DNA from: Candidatus Halocynthiibacter alkanivorans
Lineage (GTDB): Bacteria; Pseudomonadota; Alphaproteobacteria; Rhodobacterales; Rhodobacteraceae
DNA: 55,784 nucleotides
Reading direction: 5' to 3'
Assembly: GCF_003333265.1 (NCBI RefSeq)
Contig: NZ_QOLB01000090.1
Span: 1-55,784 of the forward strand
In this document: positions 26,001-33,168 of the stretch, one piece after another
Layout: each line of letters begins with the position of its first letter
Numbering within the stretch: the stretch's first letter is position 1
Made by a program: the position numbers and the translations under genes
Notes under the pieces: generated by a model
Databases searched by the model: none
Seen by the model: only the letters and a program-made list of their open reading frames with translations
What the model was told of the DNA's origin: nothing

Positions 26001-27322
26001 TTGCCAGCCAGGGCGAAAGCCAGGTCTGGATCAACATTCTGGGCAATGTGTCGGGCAGCGTCACCTCGCTGACCTATTCGATCAACGGCGGCCCCGAACA
26101 GGTGCTGGAACTGGGGCCGGACACCCGCCGGCTGCAAGACGATGGCGATTTTAACGCCGACATTGCCTATGCCCAGCTGGATGGCTCGGCCACCGATGAT
26201 ATTGTCACCATCACCGCCACCATGGCGGACAGCAGCGTCTTTACCCGGGACGTCACCATCGATTATCAATCCGGTGCGGTCTGGAGCCCCAATTACAGCA
26301 TCGACTGGGCCACGGTCACCGATCTTCACGATGCGGTGCAGGTGGTGGACGGCACCTGGAGCTATGACGCCAGCGGCGCCCGCCCGACGGATCTTGGTTA
26401 TGACCGGCTGCTGGTTCTGGGCGATCAGGACTGGGACAATTACCGGCTTGAAATGACCATCACCATGCATGACCTGACCAATGTCGATCCGCTGGGGCGG
26501 GACGGCGGCGGCGTTGCCATCGGCATGCTCTGGGACGGGCACACCGATCAGCCGAAGGCTGGCTGGCAACCGAAATCCGGTTATGAACCCGGCGCCACGT
26601 TCTTTTATGAGAACAACTTCAAGAGCCACAGTTATCACAGTTTCTCCGAAGTGCTGGGCAGCCAGGCGTTCACGCTGACCGAGGGGCTGAGCTACAATTT
26701 TATCGTCCAGGTCGAACAGACCGGGCTTTATGACCGGATCTACAGTCTGAAAGTCTGGGAGGTGGGCACCTCTGAGCCGGTGGGCTGGACGTTGCAGACA
26801 ACCGAGGTCTTCAGCATTGATGAAGCCCCGGCCACCGGGTCGATCTATCTGAATGCGCATTATTATGACGTGACCTTTGGCGATCTGAGCGTCACCGAAA
26901 TTACCGGCAGCGATATTATCCAGGGTGACGCGCAGAATGAGATGCTGATCGCAGTGGACACAGGCGCGGCGCTGCCGGGGTTGGCGGAACTGGATGTCTT
27001 TGTCGGTGCCGGCGGTGCCGATCTGTTCATATTCGGTGACGAAGACAACGTGTTTTACGACGATGGCGACGGGCTGACCACTGGTGTGGCGGATTACGGG
27101 TTTGCCTGGGATTTTGTCTCCGGCACCGACCAGGTGCAGCTGCACGGGGCAGAGACGGACTATCTGCTGACTGAGGATGCGGCCGGACTGCCCGCGGGTA
27201 CTTCGATCTGGCGCGTCGGGACGGGCGGCGATACGGACGAGCTGATCGGGGCGCTGAACGGCGTCTACGGGCTGGATCTCAACAGCAGTGATTTTGTCTT
27301 TGTCGATACGCCAATGGCGTGA
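20066..27322 (+). CDS. Giant modular secreted protein (DUF1349-like, Ig/cadherin-like and FG-GAP modules), candidate type I secretion substrate
   Basis: A protein of about 2418 residues with no N-terminal signal peptide. Approximate layout: ConA-like/DUF1349-type module A1 (4-205); three Ig/cadherin-like modules (206-500) each with N-D-S-D-P-D-G-D and Y-T-P-D-A-G-F-N-G; A2 (501-706); two more Ig-like (707-904); A3 (905-1112); a divergent Ig-like (1113-1208); seven FG-GAP/VCBS repeats with D-x-D-x-D-G-D-x-D calcium loops (1210-1556), fitting a seven-bladed beta-propeller; a cadherin-like segment (1557-1663); A4 (1664-1870); one Ig-like (1871-1970); a further beta domain; another ConA-like domain (2072-2283); an Asp/Gly-rich RTX-like tail ending S-S-D-F-V-F-V-D-T-P-M-A. 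The TTG start is chosen because GGAGG (20054-20058) lies 7 bases upstream; a GTG at 20045 is weaker. It is probably surface- or matrix-bound and binds polysaccharide. Confidence 0.85.
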   Translation: MSTSDDFSNGVLDPVWRLEGPAGTAASLGTNATDAYLSLVTPDGDYDIYGSNNSSRAVQDTADTDFQISTRFLTTPTEKYQIQGLLVEQDADNWIRFDTYSNGKKLFAYAAITIDGVTSQQLRVRIPEGTAPYLRVTREGDTWTLEYSIDGASWTTAGSFTHVMAVSAVGVYGGNTGAATGYTAEVDFFENSANPILDEDGVITPVNMPPVAVDDPGFVTAADTPLVITSATELLGNDSDPEGDGFSITSFTQPTNGTLSDNLDGTFTYTPDAGFNGDDSFTYTISDGSLTDSATVSLTVGVPPNTAPVAVDDAGFTTAEDTPLVITSATELLGNDSDPDGDAFSITSFTQPANGMLTDNLDGTFSYTPDAGFNGGDSFTYTISDGSLTDSATVSVTVGAPPNTAPVAVNDAGLVTAEDTPLMITSATELLGNDSDPDGDAFSITSFTQPTNGTLSDNLDGTFTYTPDAGFNGGDSFTYTISDGSLTDSATVSLTVGTPPPSTLVSDDFAGGFLDPAVWRIEGPAGISAGLGTSATEAWLELVTPDGDYDIYGSNNTSRAVQDTADTDFQISTGFLTTPTEKYQIQGLLVEQDADNWIRFDTYSNGKKLYAYAAITIDGVTTQQLRVRIPEGVAPYLRVTREGDTWTMEYSIDGASWTTAGSFTHALAVSVVGVYGGNTGAATGYSAEVDFFENTDDPIMNEDGVITPVNTPPVAVDDPGFVTAADTALVITSATELLGNDSDPDGDAFSITSFTQPTNGTLSDNLDGTYTYTPDAGFNGGDSFTYTISDGSLSDSATVSLTVGTPPNRAPVAVDDPGFTTALGTPLVITSATELLLNDSDPDGDAFSITSFTQPANGTLTDNLDGTYTYTPDAGFNGDDSFTYTISDGSLSDSATVSVTVGASPPSTLVSDDFAGGVLDPVWRIEGPAGITSSLGASATEAWLELVTPDGNFDVWGVNNGNRAMQDNSDEDFIISTRFLTTPTEQYQIQGLLVEQDAGNWIRFDTYSDGSTLSAFAAVTVAGSSAAQFSVAIAGNVAPYLRVTRAGDLWTMEYSVDGTSWTTAGSFTHALTVSAVGVFAGNTGPTAGYTAQVDFFENADAPITDEDGTIIIPNDPPEPTNDAYLLAADGTLAVIASDGVLRNDVDPDGDPMSVVVETGPANGMLTLNLDGSFTYVADAGYAGDDSFTYTVTDDQGAGGSATVSLRQANTAPLIVTGTSAFTKTIVSTAMPLTHIALAADFDFDGDLDIVATSEQNDSVVWFENDGALNFTPHDIDINLESSYPASLADLDQDGDMDVLAAGYRSDEYVWYENNGAGGFVKHIIAVQDGAHSLFAVDLDGDGEMDLVTAGQDSNSISWYKNDGAENFTAIEIDGASMAAKSAVPVDLDGDGDIDIITASFDDDTFAWYENDGAEGFTKHVIDSSANGAYFATYADIDGDGDIDIVTASKQDDTIAWYRNDAGIFSKVLISASAEGARYVSTADIDGDGDIDVLSASVDDNTIALYVNDGSGGFTTVIVDSAALGAYGATPVDMNGDGLMDVLGASKTDGTISVLLQQKEQQIALTPGQSFVLDTALLQATDSEQSAAELIYTLVSTPGLGELRLDGTALALGDSFSQQDVDLGRVSYVQNGSVDGLDVFELSLSDGIAPASTAAFELAIGTPPPGSPIVSDDFSNGVLDPVWNIEGPAGISAGLATSATEAWLELVTPDGNYDVYNTNNGSRVMQSTTDTDFQLSTRFLSTPVEQYQLQGILVEQDADNWIRFDTYSDGSNLRAFAAVTLGGSSSAQISVIIPGGTAPYLRVTRAGDSWTLEYSVDGASWVTAGSFVQAMSISSVGVVAGNTGSATGYTAQVDFFENADAPIVDEDGTIVQVNNPPVAADDVFVTDVGVVLNINVAADLLANDSDPNDDVISLTGFTQTVNGTLVDNLDGTFTYTPDAGFNGGDSFTYTITDGSLFDTADVSLTVGNPIDVWYGLNQTFASQGESQVWINILGNVSGSVTSLTYSINGGPEQVLELGPDTRRLQDDGDFNADIAYAQLDGSATDDIVTITATMADSSVFTRDVTIDYQSGAVWSPNYSIDWATVTDLHDAVQVVDGTWSYDASGARPTDLGYDRLLVLGDQDWDNYRLEMTITMHDLTNVDPLGRDGGGVAIGMLWDGHTDQPKAGWQPKSGYEPGATFFYENNFKSHSYHSFSEVLGSQAFTLTEGLSYNFIVQVEQTGLYDRIYSLKVWEVGTSEPVGWTLQTTEVFSIDEAPATGSIYLNAHYYDVTFGDLSVTEITGSDIIQGDAQNEMLIAVDTGAALPGLAELDVFVGAGGADLFIFGDEDNVFYDDGDGLTTGVADYGFAWDFVSGTDQVQLHGAETDYLLTEDAAGLPAGTSIWRVGTGGDTDELIGALNGVYGLDLNSSDFVFVDTPMA
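20192..22409 (+). repeat. Long near-identical internal duplication in the giant gene
   Basis: Sequence from about 20192 to 20900 recurs at 21701 to about 22409, an offset of 1509 bases (503 codons). Stretches of dozens of bases are identical, including synonymous positions, so the module A plus Ig-like unit was duplicated recently or is kept uniform by recombination. The Ig-like modules at about 20680-21565 and 22184-22778 are also near-identical tandem direct repeats of about 295 bases. Confidence 0.85.
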
Positions 27323-27558
27323 TGCGGCAACAGGGTCAGACCGGACCGACTGAGCGGGGGGCGCAGCAGCGGACGGGATGCAAATGATCAGCACCGGGGT
27401 CTTGGGGGCCGGGTTTTGAGGGCCGGAAAATGGGGGGCAGATTTTTGACAGGCCGGGCTTATGCGCCGGTTGGGAATTTTGAGACGATATTGAGACTGAA
27501 AGAGGGGGAAACAGATCCGAGAAATTGGTTTTAACTGTCTGTAGTGGAGAAAACGTCC

Positions 27559-28335
27559 ATGAAAGTAGCAATTCTCGCTGGCGGCAAAGGCACGCGCCTT
27601 GCAGAAGAAACAACCATCCGACCCAAACCCATGGTCGAGATCGGCGGCAAGCCGATCCTGTGGCATATCATGAATATTTATTCCCATTACGGGTTCAACG
27701 ATTTTGCCGTGGCGCTGGGTTATAAGGGCGAATGCATCAAACGATATTTCGCCGAATATGGCGCGCTGTCGGGCAATCTGACCATCGATATGAACAACAC
27801 GGACCCGGTGATCCGGCACGAAAAGGCGCACGCGCCCTGGACTGTCGATCTGATCGAAACCGGTGCTGAAACCCTGACCGGCGGCCGGGTGAAACGGCTG
27901 AAACCTTACCTTGGAGACGGCACCTTTATGCTGACCTGGGGCGACGGGGTGGCCGATATCAACATCGACAAACTGCTGGACTTCCACCGCTCGCACGGCA
28001 AGCTGGCGACCATTTCGGCGGTGCGCCCTCAGGCCCGTTACGGCCACATGCGCTTTGACGGCGATCTGGTCACCGCCTTTGAGGAAAAACCGCAGACCGC
28101 GGAGGGCTGGATCAACGGCGCTTTCTTTGTGCTGGAACCCGAGGTGCTGGACTACATCGACGGCGACATGATGATGTTTGAACATGCGCCGCTGGAAAAT
28201 CTGGCGCGGGATCATCAGCTGATGGCCTACCGCCACGAAGGCTTCTGGGCGGCGATGGACACGCTGCGCGACAAGCACATCCTGCAAAAAATCTGGGACT
28301 CGGGCGAGCGGCCCTGGGCAGTATGGGAAAAATGA
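27559..28335 (+). CDS. rfbF: Glucose-1-phosphate cytidylyltransferase
   Basis: Makes CDP-glucose from glucose-1-phosphate and CTP, the entry to CDP-linked deoxy and branched sugars. The N-terminal signature AGGKGTRL (7-14), Arg21-Pro-Lys23-Pro and [14 protein letters not shown] are those of RfbF-type enzymes. T-W-G-D-G-V-A-D-I binds metal and nucleotide, and G-W-I-N-G-A-F-F-V is the C-terminal hallmark. The 258 residues match the family. The ATG at 27559 has GGAG 9 bases upstream. It starts an operon whose next gene follows after one base. No CDP-glucose 4,6-dehydratase of classical type was recognised in the window. Confidence 0.93.
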   Translation: MKVAILAGGKGTRLAEETTIRPKPMVEIGGKPILWHIMNIYSHYGFNDFAVALGYKGECIKRYFAEYGALSGNLTIDMNNTDPVIRHEKAHAPWTVDLIETGAETLTGGRVKRLKPYLGDGTFMLTWGDGVADINIDKLLDFHRSHGKLATISAVRPQARYGHMRFDGDLVTAFEEKPQTAEGWINGAFFVLEPEVLDYIDGDMMMFEHAPLENLARDHQLMAYRHEGFWAAMDTLRDKHILQKIWDSGERPWAVWEK

Positions 28336-28336
28336 T

Positions 28337-30658
28337 ATGCGCGTAATGGTAACGGGCCACCGCGGCTATATCGGTACAGTTCTGACACCGATGCTGCGGG
28401 CCGCCGGACATGAGGTCGCCGGCATCGACAGCGATATTTATGAACGTTGCACCTTTGATCCGGGTGGCAAAATGCCCTTGGTCGCGACTACATTAAAGGA
28501 TATCCGCGAGGTCACGCCCTCGGATTTCCTCGGCTTTGAAGCGGTGTTGCATCTGGCGGCTCTGTCCAATGATCCGCTGGGCGATTTTCGGCCTCAAACC
28601 ACCTTTGACATCAATTTTCAGGCCACAATGCAGGTGGCGCGGGCGGCCAAAGCGGCGGGGGTTGAACGGTTCATCTTTTCCTCCTCCTGTTCCAACTATG
28701 GCGCGGGGGGGGCGGATTTCATTGACGAGGATGGCGCTCTGAACCCGGTGACGCCTTACGGTGAAAGCAAGGTAATGTCGGAACAGGGGCTGGCAGAGCT
28801 GGCCTGTAATACGTTCTGCCCCACCTTCCTGCGCTCGGCCACCGCCTATGGGGTCAGCCCGCGCATCCGCTTTGACCTGGTGCTCAACAACCTGGTGGCC
28901 TGGGCGGTCACCACCGGTCAGATCCATATGAAATCAGACGGCACCCCGTGGCGCCCGATCACCCATATTGAAGACATCAGCCGCGCCTTTGTCGCCACGC
29001 TGAACGCACCGCTGAACCAGATCCGCAACGAGGCGTTCAACGTCGGCATTACCGAGCACAACTACCAGATCCGCGAACTGGCGGAGATCGTGGCGCAGGT
29101 GGTGCCGGGCTGCGAGGTGACTTTTGCAGAGGGCGCCGGGCCGGACAAACGCTCGTACCGGGTGAACTGCGATAAAATCCGCCGGGTGATGCCAGATTTT
29201 CAGCCGAAATGGGACGCGGTAAAAGGCGCGCAATCGCTCTATGCCGCTTACAAAAAACAAAAGCTGACGCTGGAGATGTTTGAAGGCGCGCGCTATCAGC
29301 GCATCGGCCATATCAAACAGCTGATCAATGATAATATCATTGATGAGAGCCTGAAACACACGCCTCAGGCCCTGCGCAAACGTCGTTCCAACGGGGCTTC
29401 GGTCTCTGAGCCGGACTGGGCGGGCGATGCGGCAAAAGTGCGCTGTATTTCCTGCGGTCACGCCGGGTTAAAGCCGATCCTGGACCTTGGGCTGATGCCG
29501 CGCTCAGACGGGTTGCTGGACAAAAAGATCCTTGATCAGCGCGAATCCCTGGTGCCGCTGCGGCTCGGTTTTTGCCCTGGCTGCACCACGGTGCAGCTGC
29601 TGGAAACGCGCCCGGCGGAAGAAATGTTTGGCGATGACTACCTGTATTTCTCCTCCTTTTCCGAAGATCTGCTGCGCCACAGCCGCGAAAACGCGCTTGA
29701 ACTGATTGTTAACCGCGGGTTGGACAAGGACAGTCTGGTGGTCGAGATCGCCTCAAACGACGGCTACATGTTGCAGAACTTCAAAGAAATGGGGGTGCCG
29801 ACCCTTGGCATTGACCCGGCCAGCAAACCGGCAGCGGCGGCGCAGAAAAAGGGCATCGATACCCTGGTGGATTTCTTTGGCACAAGAGTGGCGCGCCAAC
29901 TGCGCAGTCAGGGCAAACGCGCCGATGTCATCATCGCCAACAATGTGGTGGCCCATGTGGCCGATCAGAACGACCTGGTGGCGGGCTTTGCGGAGTTGCT
30001 GGCGGAGGACGGCATTGTGGTGGTTGAATTCCCCTATGTGCGCGACCTGATCGACTTTATCGAGTTCGATACCATCTATCACGAGCACCTGTGTTATTTC
30101 TCGGCCGGCTCGGCGCAGAGCCTGTTCGCGCGTCACGGACTTTACCTCAATGACGTGCGCCGCCTTCCAATCCACGGCGGCTCATTGCGGCTCTATTTTG
30201 GCAAAACAGATGCACCCTCTGATGCGGTAAACTACCTGCTGGCCGAAGAAAAACAGCTGGGGCTGGACAGGTTTGAGTATTACCAGAGCTTTGGCGCCAG
30301 GGTGCGTGACTTCCGCAACAAAGCCCGCGCCCTGATCGGAACGCTGAAAGCCGAGGGCAAAACCATTGCCGCCTATGGCGCCGCCGCCAAGGGCACCATC
30401 ATGCTGAATTTCCTCAATCTTAATGCGCGCACTATTGAATATGCGGTCGATAAGAACGTGCACAAACAGGGCAAATACATGCCCGGCGTGCGGGTGCCGA
30501 TCGACGACCCGGCCCGGCTGCAGACCGACCGGCCGGATTACGTGATGATCCTGCCGTGGAATTTCCGCGATGAAATCCTGCGCCAGCAACAGGATTTTTT
30601 GCAGGCGGGCGGTAAATTCATTGTGCTGATCCCGGAGCTGGAGATCGTTGAACATTAA
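28337..30658 (+). CDS. Fusion: NAD-dependent epimerase/dehydratase plus C-methyltransferase
   Basis: A 773-residue two-enzyme fusion acting on a nucleotide-linked sugar. Residues 1 to about 330 form an extended short-chain dehydrogenase: GHRGYIG (7-13), S-S-S-C-S near 115-119 and the catalytic YGESK (Tyr141, Lys145). After a linker (about 340-365) comes a full TylC3/NovU/TcaB9-like sugar C-methyltransferase: zinc-binding C370-x-x-C373 and C413-x-x-C416, SAM motif [10 protein letters not shown] near 467-476, the active-site Tyr581-His-Glu583-His584 pattern, and a C-terminal Rossmann-like domain with A-Y-G-A-A-A-K-G. The frame is continuous with no stop or shift. Coupled to rfbF and to the next methyltransferase. 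The expected product is a branched-chain (C-methylated) CDP-sugar; the exact sugar is unknown. Confidence 0.88.
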   Translation: MRVMVTGHRGYIGTVLTPMLRAAGHEVAGIDSDIYERCTFDPGGKMPLVATTLKDIREVTPSDFLGFEAVLHLAALSNDPLGDFRPQTTFDINFQATMQVARAAKAAGVERFIFSSSCSNYGAGGADFIDEDGALNPVTPYGESKVMSEQGLAELACNTFCPTFLRSATAYGVSPRIRFDLVLNNLVAWAVTTGQIHMKSDGTPWRPITHIEDISRAFVATLNAPLNQIRNEAFNVGITEHNYQIRELAEIVAQVVPGCEVTFAEGAGPDKRSYRVNCDKIRRVMPDFQPKWDAVKGAQSLYAAYKKQKLTLEMFEGARYQRIGHIKQLINDNIIDESLKHTPQALRKRRSNGASVSEPDWAGDAAKVRCISCGHAGLKPILDLGLMPRSDGLLDKKILDQRESLVPLRLGFCPGCTTVQLLETRPAEEMFGDDYLYFSSFSEDLLRHSRENALELIVNRGLDKDSLVVEIASNDGYMLQNFKEMGVPTLGIDPASKPAAAAQKKGIDTLVDFFGTRVARQLRSQGKRADVIIANNVVAHVADQNDLVAGFAELLAEDGIVVVEFPYVRDLIDFIEFDTIYHEHLCYFSAGSAQSLFARHGLYLNDVRRLPIHGGSLRLYFGKTDAPSDAVNYLLAEEKQLGLDRFEYYQSFGARVRDFRNKARALIGTLKAEGKTIAAYGAAAKGTIMLNFLNLNARTIEYAVDKNVHKQGKYMPGVRVPIDDPARLQTDRPDYVMILPWNFRDEILRQQQDFLQAGGKFIVLIPELEIVEH

Positions 30659-30673
30659 ACCCAGGAGGTCGAT

Positions 30674-31852
30674 TTGAGTGGAGATCTGAACCCTTGTCCG
30701 GCCTGTGGCGGGCGGCACCTGAGCGAAATTTACCGGCTGGATGCCATTCCGGTGCAGAGTTGCGTGTTACTGGACAGCGCGGACCAGGCGCGGGCGTTTC
30801 CGCGCAGTGCTCTGGTGCTGATGTTTTGTGACAGTTGTGGCCTGGTCTTTAACCGCGCCTTTGACCCGGGGCTGGTGGATTACGCGTCCACCACCGAAGA
30901 AAGTCAGCATTTCTCCGGCACGTTCAACCGGTTTGCCCGCGATCTGGTGGCTGAAATCGCCGCGCTCTACGATCTGGACGGCAAGCAGACGCTGGAGATC
31001 GGCTGTGGCAAAGGCGATTTTTTACAAGAGCTGGTGCGCCAGACCGGGACAAGGGCGTTGGGAGTGGATCCTGGTTTTATTCCCGAACGTCTGCCCGGCG
31101 CCAACGGCAAGGATATCCGCTTCCGGCGCGAATATTTCGACTCCACCCATATCGACTATGCGCCGGACCTGATCGTCTGCCGCCATACGCTGGAACATAT
31201 TCCGCAGGTGGGGCGGTTTCTGCGCGACATTGCCCGCCTTATTGGCGCGCGGCGCGATGTGGCGCTGTTCTTTGAAACGCCGGATGTGCGCCGGGTGCTG
31301 GCAGAGGGGGCGTTCTGGGACATCTATTACGAGCACTGTTCTTATTTCACGCTCGGCAGCCATGCGCGTCTGTTTCAACATACCGGGCTGGATGTGACCC
31401 GGCTCTATGCCGCTTACGCTGATCAGTACATCATCCAGTATGCCGCGCCGGCGGCAGGGCGGGTGATGCCACCGGCGGCGGATGACCTGGCGGATCTGCG
31501 CAAGCTGGCGGCGGCGTTTCCTGCCCGGGTCGCCGAAATTCGCGCCCACTGGGCGCAGTTTGTGCGCCGCCGTCAGGGGGCGGGCAAGCGCGTCGCGATC
31601 TGGGGCGGCGGCTCCAAAGCGGTGTCTTTCCTGACCAGCAATGATCTTGGGCCTGAGGTGACGGACGTCATCGATATCAACCCGTATAAGCAGGGCAAAT
31701 ACCTGCCCGGCAGCGGCCACCGTGTCAGCGCGCCCGAAAGTCTGCAACAGGCGCCGCCCGACACGGTGATTGTGATGAACCCGGTTTACCTGGCGGAGAT
31801 CGGCGCTCAGTTGCAGGGTATGGGGCTCGACCCTGAACTGGTGGCGGTGTGA
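30674..31852 (+). CDS. C-methyltransferase-like SAM-dependent enzyme 1
   Basis: A 392-residue protein with the same three-part plan as the methyltransferase half of the preceding fusion: zinc-binding C8-x-x-C11 and C52-x-x-C55, SAM motif LEIGCGKGDF (107-116), Y218-Y-E220-H221 at the active-site position, and a C-terminal Rossmann-like domain (I-W-G-G-G-S-K, then Y-K-Q-G-K-Y-L-P-G). The start is TTG with a strong AGGAGGT (30663-30669) 4 bases upstream, 15 bases after the previous stop. It is probably active on a nucleotide-sugar intermediate of the same pathway. Whether it methylates carbon or oxygen cannot be settled from sequence. Confidence 0.85.
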   Translation: MSGDLNPCPACGGRHLSEIYRLDAIPVQSCVLLDSADQARAFPRSALVLMFCDSCGLVFNRAFDPGLVDYASTTEESQHFSGTFNRFARDLVAEIAALYDLDGKQTLEIGCGKGDFLQELVRQTGTRALGVDPGFIPERLPGANGKDIRFRREYFDSTHIDYAPDLIVCRHTLEHIPQVGRFLRDIARLIGARRDVALFFETPDVRRVLAEGAFWDIYYEHCSYFTLGSHARLFQHTGLDVTRLYAAYADQYIIQYAAPAAGRVMPPAADDLADLRKLAAAFPARVAEIRAHWAQFVRRRQGAGKRVAIWGGGSKAVSFLTSNDLGPEVTDVIDINPYKQGKYLPGSGHRVSAPESLQQAPPDTVIVMNPVYLAEIGAQLQGMGLDPELVAV

Positions 31853-33168
31853 TGGAAAGTACAAGCCATTGCCCGGTCTGTGACGCTGTGGATCCCAAGC
31901 CGGTGTTTGCGCTGCGCGATGTGCCGGTGCTGTGCAATCAGCTCTGGCCTGACGCCACGGCCGCGCGTGCTGCCGCCTGTGGCGATGTGGAGCTGGTGCG
32001 CTGTAAACACTGCGCGATGATCTGGAACCGCGCCTTTGACGCGGCCCGTATGGTCTATGCGCCGGGATATGAAAACGCGCTGCATTTTTCGCCCCGTTTT
32101 CAGAGTTTTGCCGAAGATCTCGCCGCCGGCCTGGTCACCCGCCACGACCTTGCGGGCCGGCATGTAGTGGAGATCGGCTGTGGGGACGGCCATATTCTGG
32201 ATCTGTTGGCTAAAAACGGTGTCGCGACGGCCACCGGCTTTGACCCGTCGATGGCAGGCAAAGACAGCCCGTTCTCCGCGCGCGAGGGTGTTGCCATCAT
32301 CCCCGAGTATTTCCACGCCGATCACCTTGAACGCCCCTTTGACGCCGTGATCTGTCGCCATGTGCTGGAGCATCTGGACCAGCCGGCGGCGCTGCTGCAC
32401 CAGATCCGCGCTGCGATCGGGAATCGCGATGTGCTGGTCTATTTTGAAGTGCCAAACGCCGGCTGGATGCTGGACACCGTGTCGATGTGGGATGTGATCT
32501 ATGAACATGTGGGCTATTGGAGCGCCGCCCCGCTCAGCACAATGTTCCGCCGCGCCGGGCTGGAACCCGTTTCGGTCGCCACCGGCTATGACCGTCAGTT
32601 CCTGATGATCGAGGCCCGCGCCGGCGCGCCGCAGCCGCATTTTCTGTCCAATACTGGCGGTGAAGGCGGCGATGTGCGCCAGGAGAGGCGCCGTGGTGAC
32701 AGCGCCAACGCTGCCATTTCCAGCGGTCCCACGAGGCCTGCAAGCCGCACCAGGCCCGGCGGGTATGCCGCCCATGCCCGGACGGATGGGACCGCAGAAG
32801 GCACCGGCGGTATCGCCCGCGCCGCCGACATATTCGCCGAAGTCGCCAATGGTGAACTCGAGCGCTGGAAAACGCGCCTCGCGGGATTGCGCGGCCGGGC
32901 GGTGATCTGGGGGGCGGGCTCCAAAGGCATTACTTTTGCCAATGCGCTGGGCGAGGCGGGGGTGTCACTCGCGGCGCTGATTGATCTGAACCCGCGCAAA
33001 CACGGATTGTTTGCGCCCGGTGTGGCTTTGCCGGTGCTGGCGCCCACTGCGCTCTCCTCCCTGCGTCCTGACCTGGTGCTGATCTCCAACGCGCTGTACC
33101 GCGGTGAAATCACCACCCGGTTGAACGCCATGGGGCTGGCCCCCGATATCGAAGTGATTGCGGGATAA
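31852..33168 (+). CDS. C-methyltransferase-like SAM-dependent enzyme 2, with disordered insert
   Basis: A 438-residue paralogue of the upstream protein: C7-x-x-C10 and C51-x-x-C54, SAM motif V-V-E-I-G-C-G-D-G, and I216-Y-E218-H219 at the active site, where the Tyr two residues before Glu in its relatives is Ile. The C-terminal Rossmann-like domain has I-W-G-A-G-S-K-G. Between the catalytic and C-terminal domains (about residues 263-323) is a Gly/Arg/Ala/Thr-rich insert absent from the paralogues. Its ATG overlaps the previous TGA (TGATG), indicating translational coupling; a GTG three bases earlier is possible. Divergent function or a structural partner role is possible. Confidence 0.82.
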   Translation: MESTSHCPVCDAVDPKPVFALRDVPVLCNQLWPDATAARAAACGDVELVRCKHCAMIWNRAFDAARMVYAPGYENALHFSPRFQSFAEDLAAGLVTRHDLAGRHVVEIGCGDGHILDLLAKNGVATATGFDPSMAGKDSPFSAREGVAIIPEYFHADHLERPFDAVICRHVLEHLDQPAALLHQIRAAIGNRDVLVYFEVPNAGWMLDTVSMWDVIYEHVGYWSAAPLSTMFRRAGLEPVSVATGYDRQFLMIEARAGAPQPHFLSNTGGEGGDVRQERRRGDSANAAISSGPTRPASRTRPGGYAAHARTDGTAEGTGGIARAADIFAEVANGELERWKTRLAGLRGRAVIWGAGSKGITFANALGEAGVSLAALIDLNPRKHGLFAPGVALPVLAPTALSSLRPDLVLISNALYRGEITTRLNAMGLAPDIEVIAG

